In this document: piece by piece, positions 8,991 to 15,374 of the stretch
Position numbering within the stretch: the first letter of the stretch is position 1
How the letters are laid out: each line of letters begins with the position of its first letter
Source: JBEGQX01 sp041180805
GTDB lineage: Bacteria > Planctomycetota > Planctomycetia > Gemmatales > Gemmataceae
Direction of reading: 5' to 3'
Assembly: GCA_041180805.1 (NCBI GenBank)
Contig: JBEGQX010000098.1
Coordinates: 1-19,271 of the forward strand
Length of the DNA: 19,271 nucleotides
Program-made: the position numbers and the translations under genes
Notes under the pieces: generated by a model
The model's database searches: none
The model's input: the letters and a program-made list of their open reading frames with translations, nothing else
Told to the model about the DNA's origin: nothing

Positions 8991-9317
8991 TTAGTCGATC
9001 TTTCCATAACGAAAACGCAGGTCGGTTATTTCAACTCCCGACAATTCAACCCTTAACCTTGCAAGGATGGACCTCTTCTGGAATTGGGCCAACTCTTGCA
9101 ACAGCGCCGAGTTTGCCACCAAGACTTCCAGAATTCCCTTCTTCAGGGCGGATACCCTGGTAAGGGGGGCGTAATCCTCGCCTGCCGATACCATCCATGC
9201 TTTCTCAAGTTTCAATCGCTCCTGCTTGCGACCCCATCCGCGGGCCACAAACAGTTTTCCCAGAATCTCGCCCAGCTTTTCAGGTCCGGGTTCAGGCTTG
9301 TGATACCTTACTGCCAT
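8991..9317 (-). CDS. dciA: DUF721 / DciA-like protein (candidate helicase loader)
   Basis: A 108-residue basic protein with the DUF721 pattern: a conserved Trp41 followed by an uncharged segment (VSAGEDYAPLTRVSALKKG), then LEVLVANSALLQELAQF and a closing ITDLRFRYG strand. DciA is the widespread, ancestral protein that interacts with the replicative helicase DnaB and helps load it in bacteria lacking DnaC or DnaI. Its start is 5 nt after the dnaN stop and its stop is 19 nt before gyrB, so it is transcribed with both. No clear SD precedes it, so translational coupling to dnaN is likely. The family call rests on pattern recognition and position; the loading role is inferred from the family. Confidence 0.82.
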   Translation of the reverse strand: MAVRYHKPEPGPEKLGEILGKLFVARGWGRKQERLKLEKAWMVSAGEDYAPLTRVSALKKGILEVLVANSALLQELAQFQKRSILARLRVELSGVEITDLRFRYGKID

Positions 9318-9322
9318 GATGG

Positions 9323-10426
9323 TTAGGTAAGTGGCATCACAAGGTAAAGGTAATCTTCACCGTAACGGAAAACCGCAGGGCTTGCGGAATCATTAAGTTC
9401 CAGCAACACCTCGGAATCCCCGGGAAGCACCTTCAACAGGTCTGAAATGAAAACAGGATTGAAAGCCACATCAACCCCCGGGCCATCCATTTCAATTGGA
9501 ATTTCAACCTTTGATCTTCCGGAAACACTACCCTGGGCTTGAAGGGTTAACTTCTTGGATCCAAACTTGAATATGACTTTCTTTACCTCATCGTCCGCCA
9601 TGATGGCTGCCTGCCTTACTGCAGCATGAAAACCATCCACCGACAGCTTCACACTGGAAGTATGCTTCTTGGGCAGCACCATCTTGTAATCGGGGAATCT
9701 TCCCTCGACCAGCCTGCTGTAAACAACGGCACGCTCAGTCTTGAACATGACCTCGTTCGGCTTAAAGCAGACTCGCACACTTTCCTGGTCATCGGAAAAA
9801 TTGCGATCAAGTAATTGCATGGCCTTGGTGGGAACCACCGGGCCCTGACCCTTGATGGCATGGCCACCCTTCACAGAGGCGGAACCTTTCACCCATGCCA
9901 GCCTTCTTCCATCCGTGGTGATCAGCCTTACATGATCTTTTTCCAGTTCCCAAAGGGCACCTGTCATGGTGTAGCGGGCCATTTCGGAAGCCGCCGCAAA
10001 TGAACAGCGACGAATCAACTCCCTCATGGTACCTGCGGTAAGTTCATGGTACTTGTCATCTTCGAAAAGTGGCAGGTCGGGAAAATGAGATGGATCCTCG
10101 CCAGGCATCTCGAACTCAACAGACTTTCCATAAATGGTGCTGGATTCGTTGTCTGTTTCCAGATGAAATTCCTTGTCCTTCATTTCTCGCAGGATGGAAA
10201 TCAGCTTTGCGGCAGGAAGAATCGCTTCTCCGGGTTCTTGAATCACCATGCCGGCCACATCAATCCGAATTCCAAGTTCCAGGTCGGTAGCCATCAACAT
10301 GCAGCGGCCATCCTCGGCCACCGCTTTGAAATTCTTCAAGATGGGTTTCACATCCCGTGAAGAAATGGCACTGCTGGCAACCTGACAAGCACTGAGCAAA
10401 GCTTCGCGGTTACAAATCGCCTTCAT
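9323..10426 (-). CDS. dnaN: DNA polymerase III beta subunit (sliding clamp)
   Basis: A 367-residue protein, the normal length (E. coli 366), that forms the dimeric ring clamp tethering DNA polymerase III. It starts MKAICNREALLSACQ, contains the domain 2 segment about 125-245 including TTDGRRLAW and VEGRFPDYKMVLP, and ends GEDYLYLVMPLT, the conserved C-terminal strand that forms part of the partner-binding cleft. The last two residues (LT) differ from the common MRL or IR ending. SD GAGGG is 5 nt before the ATG. It is followed at 5 nt by the DciA-like gene, and preceded by the candidate origin and dnaA in the classical dnaA-dnaN order. Confidence 0.97.
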   Translation of the reverse strand: MKAICNREALLSACQVASSAISSRDVKPILKNFKAVAEDGRCMLMATDLELGIRIDVAGMVIQEPGEAILPAAKLISILREMKDKEFHLETDNESSTIYGKSVEFEMPGEDPSHFPDLPLFEDDKYHELTAGTMRELIRRCSFAAASEMARYTMTGALWELEKDHVRLITTDGRRLAWVKGSASVKGGHAIKGQGPVVPTKAMQLLDRNFSDDQESVRVCFKPNEVMFKTERAVVYSRLVEGRFPDYKMVLPKKHTSSVKLSVDGFHAAVRQAAIMADDEVKKVIFKFGSKKLTLQAQGSVSGRSKVEIPIEMDGPGVDVAFNPVFISDLLKVLPGDSEVLLELNDSASPAVFRYGEDYLYLVMPLT

Positions 10427-10440
10427 GGTTCCCTCACTGC

Positions 10441-10483
10441 GTTCTTCTTAATAAGAATACTTTCTTTTTTATTACTTTTTTAG
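10441..10483. other. A/T-rich tract, candidate DNA unwinding element
   Basis: 43 bp with only 8 G/C bases (about 81% A+T), just upstream of dnaN, including the runs CTTTTTTATTACTTTTTTA at 10464-10482 and an imperfect palindrome TTCTT-aat-AAGAA at 10445-10457. Low melting energy next to a repeat cluster is what an unwinding element looks like; the palindrome could instead belong to the dnaN leader. Confidence 0.45.
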
Positions 10484-10515
10484 GACCTGACCCAACCATG
10501 TTGATGAGAGTGGAG

Positions 10516-10696
10516 GATTGAACACAAGTCCTTATGTAACAAGGATTATTGTATCAGAAAGGACTGTTCAAATCTTGTGAATTCATGGTCAATTCGTGGT
10601 TGTTTTTGGTTAAGTTTGGACAGTCTTTTCAAGGATTGGTTCAATCCCTGAACATGGCTCAACAAAACCCAACCAACGGTGAACAATTTTTGAACA
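10516..10696. repeat. cluster of TGAACA-type sites, candidate non-canonical DnaA boxes
   Basis: Exact TGAACA cores occur at 10519-10524 (+), 10565-10570 (-), 10649-10654 (+), 10680-10685 (+) and 10691-10696 (+); a one-mismatch inverted copy is at 10638-10643. In 9-mer form they read GATTGAACA, ATTTGAACA, CCCTGAACA, CGGTGAACA and TTTTGAACA. By chance about 0.1 exact hexamers would be expected on both strands of 278 bp. The inverted copy at 10638 and the copy at 10649 form GTTCA-atccc-TGAAC. Starts at 10638/10649 and 10680/10691 are each 11 bp apart, one helical turn. TTTTGAACA matches the classical box TTATCCACA except at positions 3, 5 and 6. Confidence 0.5.
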
Positions 10697-10704
10697 AAGT
10701 CCGG

Positions 10705-11727
10705 CTACGAAAGATCATTTTCCAGCTGTTTGATAGTTCCAGAAAGAGCATGATCTTTCCTTAGGGCCTTTTCCACCTTTCTTAGCGCATGCGATACGGT
10801 GGCATGGTTGCGCCCTCCAAAAAAGGCGCCTATTTCACCCAATGACATTCCTGTCATCTTACGAGCTATGTACATTCCGACCTGCCTGGGCAGCAAAGAT
10901 TCCTTGTTTCTCTTGCGCATAACCATCGACTTTGGATTCACCGAAAAAGCCTTGCCCACCTGAATGGTGATATTTTCCATGCTGATGGCTTTACCCATAG
11001 GTCGTATTTCATGCACCAATTTTGCAAGGTCTTCGAGTGTGGGATGCCTTTTGACGCTTATGGATTCCTGCACAATGCGGTTGCAAAGGCTTTGCATGCG
11101 GCGAATGCTTCCCTCGACCTTTTGCGAAAGCCATTCCAGCATCCTTGGTTCCAATTCCAGGCCCAGACTATCCAGCCTGGCAGCAAGATAAACCTTTTTG
11201 CTTTCAAGACCCAAAGGTTCCATCTCGATAAGCAGGCTTGAATTAAGGCGACTTCGAAACGCTGTATCCAAGCGATCCAGTTTCTGTGGGTATCTGGTAG
11301 AGGAAAAAACCGTGGCCTTCCTGTGCACATTGCGTTCATCCATCAATCGTGCAAGGTACTCGGTTTCATTTTTCTTTAGCTGTTGGATATCCTCAAGAAC
11401 CAGCAAATCCAAATCAACAATCTGCCTTCGCAGCGCGCTGGTTCCTTCCCTGTCGCGGATTTCCGATTCCCTCCACTGCGAAAGGATTTCCCGGGCGTTG
11501 CCCATTTGCACCGTTCTGGCGGTGGCACCATTCTTATGGCTGACGACTTTTTTAAATAGCGCCCTTAACAGCCGTGTCTTTCCACAACCGCTTGGCCCGA
11601 CCAAAAGGAAGAAAGAATCATCCCTGCGAATTTTTCCACGCACCACCCGCCCAGCCAGGTAAGCCAGCGTTTGCCCGGCGATTCGCTGTTCAGGAAAATT
11701 CAATCGGGAAGAGCGCTTGGGATTCAT
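10705..11727 (-). CDS. dnaA: Divergent short DnaA (AAA+ domain III plus DNA-binding domain IV only)
   Basis: A 340-residue initiator; E. coli DnaA has 467. Domain III starts almost at the N-terminus: Walker A GPSGCGKT (44-51), Walker B LLVLEDIQ (108-115, Glu112 where Asp is usual), sensor I segment FSSTRYP (141-147, Thr144 where Asp is usual), arginine finger Arg160, sensor II Arg209 (SIRRMQSLCNR). Domain IV (about 248-340) has the helix-turn-helix: PRQVGMYIARKMTG (280-293), SLGEIGAFFGGRNHATVSHA (295-314). The base-reading triad is Asn307-His308-Ala309 and not Asp-His-Thr. Domains I and II (DnaB/DiaA contact and linker) are absent, and an in-frame TAG two codons before the ATG rules out a simple upstream extension. 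Hda is excluded because domain IV is present. Next to dnaN, so probably the chromosomal initiator, though a second dnaA elsewhere cannot be excluded. Confidence 0.92.
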   Translation of the reverse strand: MNPKRSSRLNFPEQRIAGQTLAYLAGRVVRGKIRRDDSFFLLVGPSGCGKTRLLRALFKKVVSHKNGATARTVQMGNAREILSQWRESEIRDREGTSALRRQIVDLDLLVLEDIQQLKKNETEYLARLMDERNVHRKATVFSSTRYPQKLDRLDTAFRSRLNSSLLIEMEPLGLESKKVYLAARLDSLGLELEPRMLEWLSQKVEGSIRRMQSLCNRIVQESISVKRHPTLEDLAKLVHEIRPMGKAISMENITIQVGKAFSVNPKSMVMRKRNKESLLPRQVGMYIARKMTGMSLGEIGAFFGGRNHATVSHALRKVEKALRKDHALSGTIKQLENDLS

Positions 11728-11768
11728 GCACTACCCATATCAAGGCGGGTAATTCTTGTCACTTGAAT

Positions 11769-11797
11769 ATCTTAACTTCCGGGAACAAAAGGCACAA
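11769..11797 (-). promoter_or_regulatory. possible sigma70-type promoter of dnaA
   Basis: On the minus strand TTGTGC (11792-11797) and TAAGAT (11769-11774) are separated by 17 bp and lie about 40 bp before the dnaA start, in the 108-bp gap after the cysteine desulfurase gene. The match to TTGACA/TATAAT is 3/6 and 4/6, so this is weak. No TGAACA site lies in this gap, so no autoregulation by the candidate boxes is visible here. Confidence 0.22.
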
Positions 11798-11835
11798 TTC
11801 CAGCGTCGCTGAAAAAGCCACTTTTATGCACTCCT

Positions 11836-12966
11836 TCACGCAATTTTCATGTCATGCGCCGCTGTCGCCACACGATCAGCCGCTTCAGCGACATCCATTT
11901 CCGACAAAAGCGCATGAAAACTGAATCGCATGGAGGAGCCAAGTACCGCATCTTCCACAGCCATCGCCTTTAAAACCGGCGAAGGAAGCAAGGAACCACT
12001 GGAACACGCCGAACCGGTGGAACAAGCAACCCCCAGCATGTCCAGCTTCATCAGTAATAAATCCGACCTTAATCCGGGAAAGGCCAGATTCAATAGATGC
12101 GCGGAGGCACCTTGCAGGGTGCCATTTAAGATAACCCATGGAACTTTAGATTGCAGTGTTTGAAAAAACACCTGCTTCAGTGACTTCAGCCTTTGGGATT
12201 CTTGTTCCAGGTTTTGGTTTGCCAGCCTTAAAGCACAGGCCATTCCAACAATGCTTGCCACGGGTTCGGTTCCGGGCCGGACCGATTTTTCCTGACCACC
12301 CCCAAGAAACATGGGCGCCAGGTTTGAGCCCCTTCGTACCAAAAGCGCACCCACACCCTTGGGCCCATGAAACTTGTGAGCACTAAGGGAAAGGCTTTGG
12401 ACACATAGCCGGTGAAAATCCACCCGCTGTTTGCCAACCGCCTGTACCGCATCGCAATGCAACCAACCTTTGCCCGCCAACTTTTGGCCCAATTCAGCCA
12501 CTGGCTGGTTCATCCCTGTTTCGTGATTCACGAGCATCAGGCATGCCAAAGAAAATGCTTCGTCTTTATTCCAAGACCCAAGATCCACAATTCCATCGTG
12601 CTTTACTTTCTGCCAGACAACCAGCCTGCCATTCTGGCCAAGTTTTTCCACCGGTGTGGTGATGGAAGCGTGTTCCAGCCTTGAAAGATAAATGGGCAAA
12701 ACATTTCCCAGAGTGGCGCTATAAATGGCAATATTGTTGGCCTCGGTGGCACCACTGGTAAAAACCACTTCATCGGGGAAAGCCCCCAGAATGCGCGCGA
12801 TTTCTTCCCGGCTGTCTTCCAGCGCCTGCCTGGCTTTGCGACCCGCACCATGACTGCTGGAGGCATTGCCAAACCTTTCCAGCGCAAACGGTCGCATGGA
12901 TTCCCACACCTCTTCCCGAAGGGGGGTGGTGGCACTGGCATCCAGGTAGATTTGTCGGTTTTCCAT
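11836..12966 (-). CDS. Cysteine desulfurase, NifS/IscS type (group I)
   Basis: A 376-residue PLP-dependent aminotransferase class V enzyme that takes sulfur from L-cysteine as an enzyme persulfide, for Fe-S clusters or thiolated tRNA. It begins IYLDASATTPLREEV. His99 (LEHAS), Asn147 (VNHETG), Asp172 and Gln175 (HCDAVQAVGK) bind PLP, and Lys198 in LSAHKFHGPKG is the Schiff-base lysine. The persulfide cysteine is Cys321 in GSACSSGS, on the long flexible loop of group I enzymes. The loop tail SLLPSPVL differs from the usual SLEPSHVL. No IscU, IscA or MnmA gene is adjacent, so the sulfur acceptor cannot be named. It is 108 nt upstream of dnaA on the same strand and divergent from the glycosylase gene. 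Confidence 0.92.
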   Translation of the reverse strand: MENRQIYLDASATTPLREEVWESMRPFALERFGNASSSHGAGRKARQALEDSREEIARILGAFPDEVVFTSGATEANNIAIYSATLGNVLPIYLSRLEHASITTPVEKLGQNGRLVVWQKVKHDGIVDLGSWNKDEAFSLACLMLVNHETGMNQPVAELGQKLAGKGWLHCDAVQAVGKQRVDFHRLCVQSLSLSAHKFHGPKGVGALLVRRGSNLAPMFLGGGQEKSVRPGTEPVASIVGMACALRLANQNLEQESQRLKSLKQVFFQTLQSKVPWVILNGTLQGASAHLLNLAFPGLRSDLLLMKLDMLGVACSTGSACSSGSLLPSPVLKAMAVEDAVLGSSMRFSFHALLSEMDVAEAADRVATAAHDMKIA

Positions 12967-13122
12967 GATGACATCTTAGGCGACCACTTCGAAAGTTGAA
13001 ATGCTGGTTGGATGAGATGGAACTAATTTTAACCCACACGGGGTTGACATCTCCCTCTTCATGGTTGAAAACCAGCCTAGGGCATTTTGGTAATTCCAAA
13101 CCATCCATCAGGGGATAAGGCC

Positions 13123-13710
13123 TTGAAACACGATTGCAAACGATGCCCCTGGTGTGGCACCGATCCGATGTATGTGCGATATCACGACGAGGAATGGGGG
13201 GTACCCATACATGATGACCGCCTGCTTTTCGAGTTTCTTACCCTCGAGACGTTTCAGGCGGGCCTTAGCTGGATAACCGTGCTGCGCAAGCGAGAACATT
13301 TCCGCACAGCTTTTGCAAGCTTCGATGCAAACCGCGTGGCCAGGTTTAACAACGCTGACCTGGAAAGACTGATGCTTGATTCGGGTATCATCCGCAATCG
13401 GGCCAAGGTGCGCGCAGCCATCAACAACGCCCAGGCCTTTATCCGATTGCAGGATGAGAAAGGTTCGTTTGATAATTACATCTGGAATTTTGTGGATGGC
13501 AAACCGATGGTCAACCATTTCAAAAACCAGGGCGAGGTCCCTGCCAACACCGCTTTATCCGATCAAATCAGTGCCGACCTGAAAAGACGTGGCTTCCAGT
13601 TTGTGGGTAGCACGGTCATCTATTCCCACATGCAGGCCACCGGAATGGTCAATGACCATCTGGTGTTTTGCCCGCGCCATCGCGAACTGCAAGGAAGCAT
13701 GGGCCAATAA
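13123..13710 (+). CDS. tag: DNA-3-methyladenine glycosylase I
   Basis: A base-excision repair enzyme of the HhH superfamily that removes 3-methyladenine. It carries RCPWCGTDPMYVRYHDEEWG at its start, with zinc-ligand Cys and His as in E. coli Tag, the conserved QAGLSWITVLRKRE holding the catalytic-pocket Glu (E38 in E. coli), GIIRNRAKVRAAINNA, and RGFQFVGSTVIYSHMQATG followed by VNDHLVFC with the other His and Cys zinc ligands. I chose TTG at 13123 (195 residues; E. coli has 187) because AGGGG lies 8 nt upstream; the open frame extends to another TTG at 13087. It is divergent from the cysteine desulfurase gene and convergent with the sulfatase gene. Confidence 0.93.
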   Translation: MKHDCKRCPWCGTDPMYVRYHDEEWGVPIHDDRLLFEFLTLETFQAGLSWITVLRKREHFRTAFASFDANRVARFNNADLERLMLDSGIIRNRAKVRAAINNAQAFIRLQDEKGSFDNYIWNFVDGKPMVNHFKNQGEVPANTALSDQISADLKRRGFQFVGSTVIYSHMQATGMVNDHLVFCPRHRELQGSMGQ

Positions 13711-13724
13711 ACGAATGCCCCATG
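13698..13724. terminator. weak inverted repeat between convergent tag and sulfatase genes
   Basis: CATGGG (13698-13703) and CCCATG (13719-13724) can form a 6-bp stem with a 15-nt loop across the two stop codons (13710 and 13728). There is no U-run on either strand, so at best it is a poor bidirectional stop signal. Confidence 0.2.
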
Positions 13725-13727
13725 GAA

Positions 13728-15374
13728 TCATTTTGCCTGTTTGGCATCAGCCTTCTTTTGTAAAGGCGTGGCCCGTGGATAGCGGATCACCTCGACATCA
13801 TTTTTTTGGGGTGTGCCCGGTGTGCTGCGGCCCTTGGTGATAAGTCTTTCCAGCAGGGCTTTCATCTCTGCCACTTTTTCAGGCATCTTGCCGGCAAGGT
13901 TTTGGGTTTCTCCAAGGTCATCCGCAAGGTTGTAAAGCTGAACGGGCAGGTTGTTGTCTGGGGCAGGTTCAGGTATGTATTTCCAGGGTCCATTTCGAAC
14001 AGCGGGAGTTCCACTTGCAGCCGCACCCACCGCGTTTTCCCGAATCGGTTTATCCTCGCCCTTCAGCAAAGGCATCAGACTGAAGCTGTCTTCCCCTGCG
14101 TTTTCTGGCAAGGCAACACCCCACACCTCGGAAAGTGTCCTGATCAGGTCGGCCTGATAGACCAGTTGTCCGCATGTGCTTCCCGGCTTTACCACATTGG
14201 GCCACCGCACGATAAACGGCACCCGGTGCCCGCCTTCCCAGGCGGAAGTCTTGTAACCCCGCAAGGGTCCGCTGGGGTAATGCCCCTTTTTTTCCAAATC
14301 CTTCACACCTATGTAGGCAGCGCAGCCGTTGTCGCTTGTAAAAAGCACGAATGTATTCTCGGCAGAGCCGGTTTTATCCAGCGCCTCCAGCACCCGCCCC
14401 ACAATTGCATCGGTTTCCATCACAAAGTCGCCGAAGGGGCTCAGCCCGCTTTTGTTCTTCCACTCCTCGTTTACCGAAATGGGCGTGTGAGGCGAGGTGA
14501 GGGGCATATACAGCAAAAAGGGTTCCTTCCTTTGGGAGCTTTCGTTGATGAATTGAATGGCGCGATTTCCCAATGCGGGAAGGATAGCCTCCAGCTTCCA
14601 ATCCTTCAGGGCGGGTCCCTGAAGACTGGCCTGATGGTTCTGAAAAAGGCCGCGTGGCAGAAACTCGGATGGAATGTCCATCGTACGGTTGTTTTCGATG
14701 AAGCAGTACGGCGGCCAGTTCGGAACATCGGTGCCAAAATAAAGGTCGAACCCCCGGGTGGTGGGGCCATCCGCAATTGGTTTGGAAAAAATATCCCGCC
14801 AGGCATCCACCTGTTGTTTGCTGGCGATAGCGTTCGTTGTTGCCGCCTTTTTAAGTGCCTTGGTATTGGCATCACCCGGTGGCGCTGAAGGCGCAAGCAA
14901 GGGTTGCTGATCCTTGCTGATGGGCCAGTTCCAGCCAAGATGCCACTTGCCAATGCATGCGGTGCGGTAGCCCTGCTTCTTTGCAAGCGAGCCAATGGTC
15001 ATGCGGTCTGGTGCTATCAGGGGACTGCCAAACAGGCTTACAATTCCGCTCTGCAGCCTGGTTCGCCAATGATACCGACCTGTAAGCAGTGTGTAGCGGG
15101 AAGGCGAACAGACACCGGAAGAGGAATGCCCATCTGTAAAGCGCATGCCCTGGGCCGCCAGCGTGTCGATGTTTGGCGTGGGTATTTTTCCCCGATCCTT
15201 GTTATAGCACTGCACATCACCATACCCCAGGTCATCCGCAAGAATGACTACGATGTTTGGCTTTCGTGGGGTGGAATCGCTGGCTTGCACTGTTGCTTTG
15301 GGCAAAGCCAAAAAGGTTGCAACAATCGCCAGTGTGTGGGAAATGGTCATGGTGGTTCTTGGCGACAGGGTCAT
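13728..15374 (-). CDS. Secreted sulfatase (formylglycine-dependent, arylsulfatase family)
   Basis: A 548-residue exported sulfatase. A signal peptide covers about residues 1-31. Metal ligands Asp47-Asp48 lie in VILADDLGYGDVQCY. The signature Cys89-Ser-Pro-Ser-Arg93 marks the cysteine converted to formylglycine, followed by TLLTGRYHWRT. Other active-site residues are Lys143 and His145 (GKWHLG), His296 (SPHTP), Asp348-Asn349 (TSDNG) and Lys375 (GPLRGYKTSAWEGGHRVP). Complete and normal in length; substrate cannot be told from sequence, though the linked sialidase suggests sulfated glycans. The ATG at 15374 overlaps the sialidase stop (TAATG), which favours this start over the in-frame ATG at 15350. 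Activity needs a formylglycine-generating enzyme not encoded here. Confidence 0.95.
   Translation of the reverse strand: MTLSPRTTMTISHTLAIVATFLALPKATVQASDSTPRKPNIVVILADDLGYGDVQCYNKDRGKIPTPNIDTLAAQGMRFTDGHSSSGVCSPSRYTLLTGRYHWRTRLQSGIVSLFGSPLIAPDRMTIGSLAKKQGYRTACIGKWHLGWNWPISKDQQPLLAPSAPPGDANTKALKKAATTNAIASKQQVDAWRDIFSKPIADGPTTRGFDLYFGTDVPNWPPYCFIENNRTMDIPSEFLPRGLFQNHQASLQGPALKDWKLEAILPALGNRAIQFINESSQRKEPFLLYMPLTSPHTPISVNEEWKNKSGLSPFGDFVMETDAIVGRVLEALDKTGSAENTFVLFTSDNGCAAYIGVKDLEKKGHYPSGPLRGYKTSAWEGGHRVPFIVRWPNVVKPGSTCGQLVYQADLIRTLSEVWGVALPENAGEDSFSLMPLLKGEDKPIRENAVGAAASGTPAVRNGPWKYIPEPAPDNNLPVQLYNLADDLGETQNLAGKMPEKVAEMKALLERLITKGRSTPGTPQKNDVEVIRYPRATPLQKKADAKQAK

Larger units (their letters stand above)
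10427..10704. other. candidate chromosomal origin (oriC), dnaA-dnaN intergenic region
   Basis: A 278-bp non-coding gap between dnaA and dnaN, the place where the unwinding region lies in Bacillus-type origins. It has an A/T-rich tract next to dnaN (10441-10483) and a cluster of TGAACA motifs towards dnaA (10516-10696). No TTATNCACA box is visible on either strand. The region must also hold the dnaN promoter and leader; I could not place a -35/-10 pair with confidence. Assignment as origin rests on gene context and repeats and has not been tested by GC skew. Confidence 0.6.

Noticed and set aside
12001..12040. Extra cysteine in the cysteine desulfurase loop (Cys315) as a possible second active site
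   Set aside because: Cys321 in the SACSSGS context is at the family position; Cys315 is more likely structural and has no independent support.
13044..13049. Perfect TTGACA as -35 box for the tag gene
   Set aside because: No acceptable -10 hexamer lies 16-18 bp downstream (GAAAAC at 17 bp).
13087..13122. Longer start (TTG 13087) for the tag gene
   Set aside because: The added 12 residues match nothing in the family and lack an SD, while TTG 13123 has AGGGG at a good distance.
13806..14888. 360-codon open frame on the + strand
   Set aside because: Antisense to the sulfatase gene, with a composition like a reverse-complement shadow and no recognisable motif.
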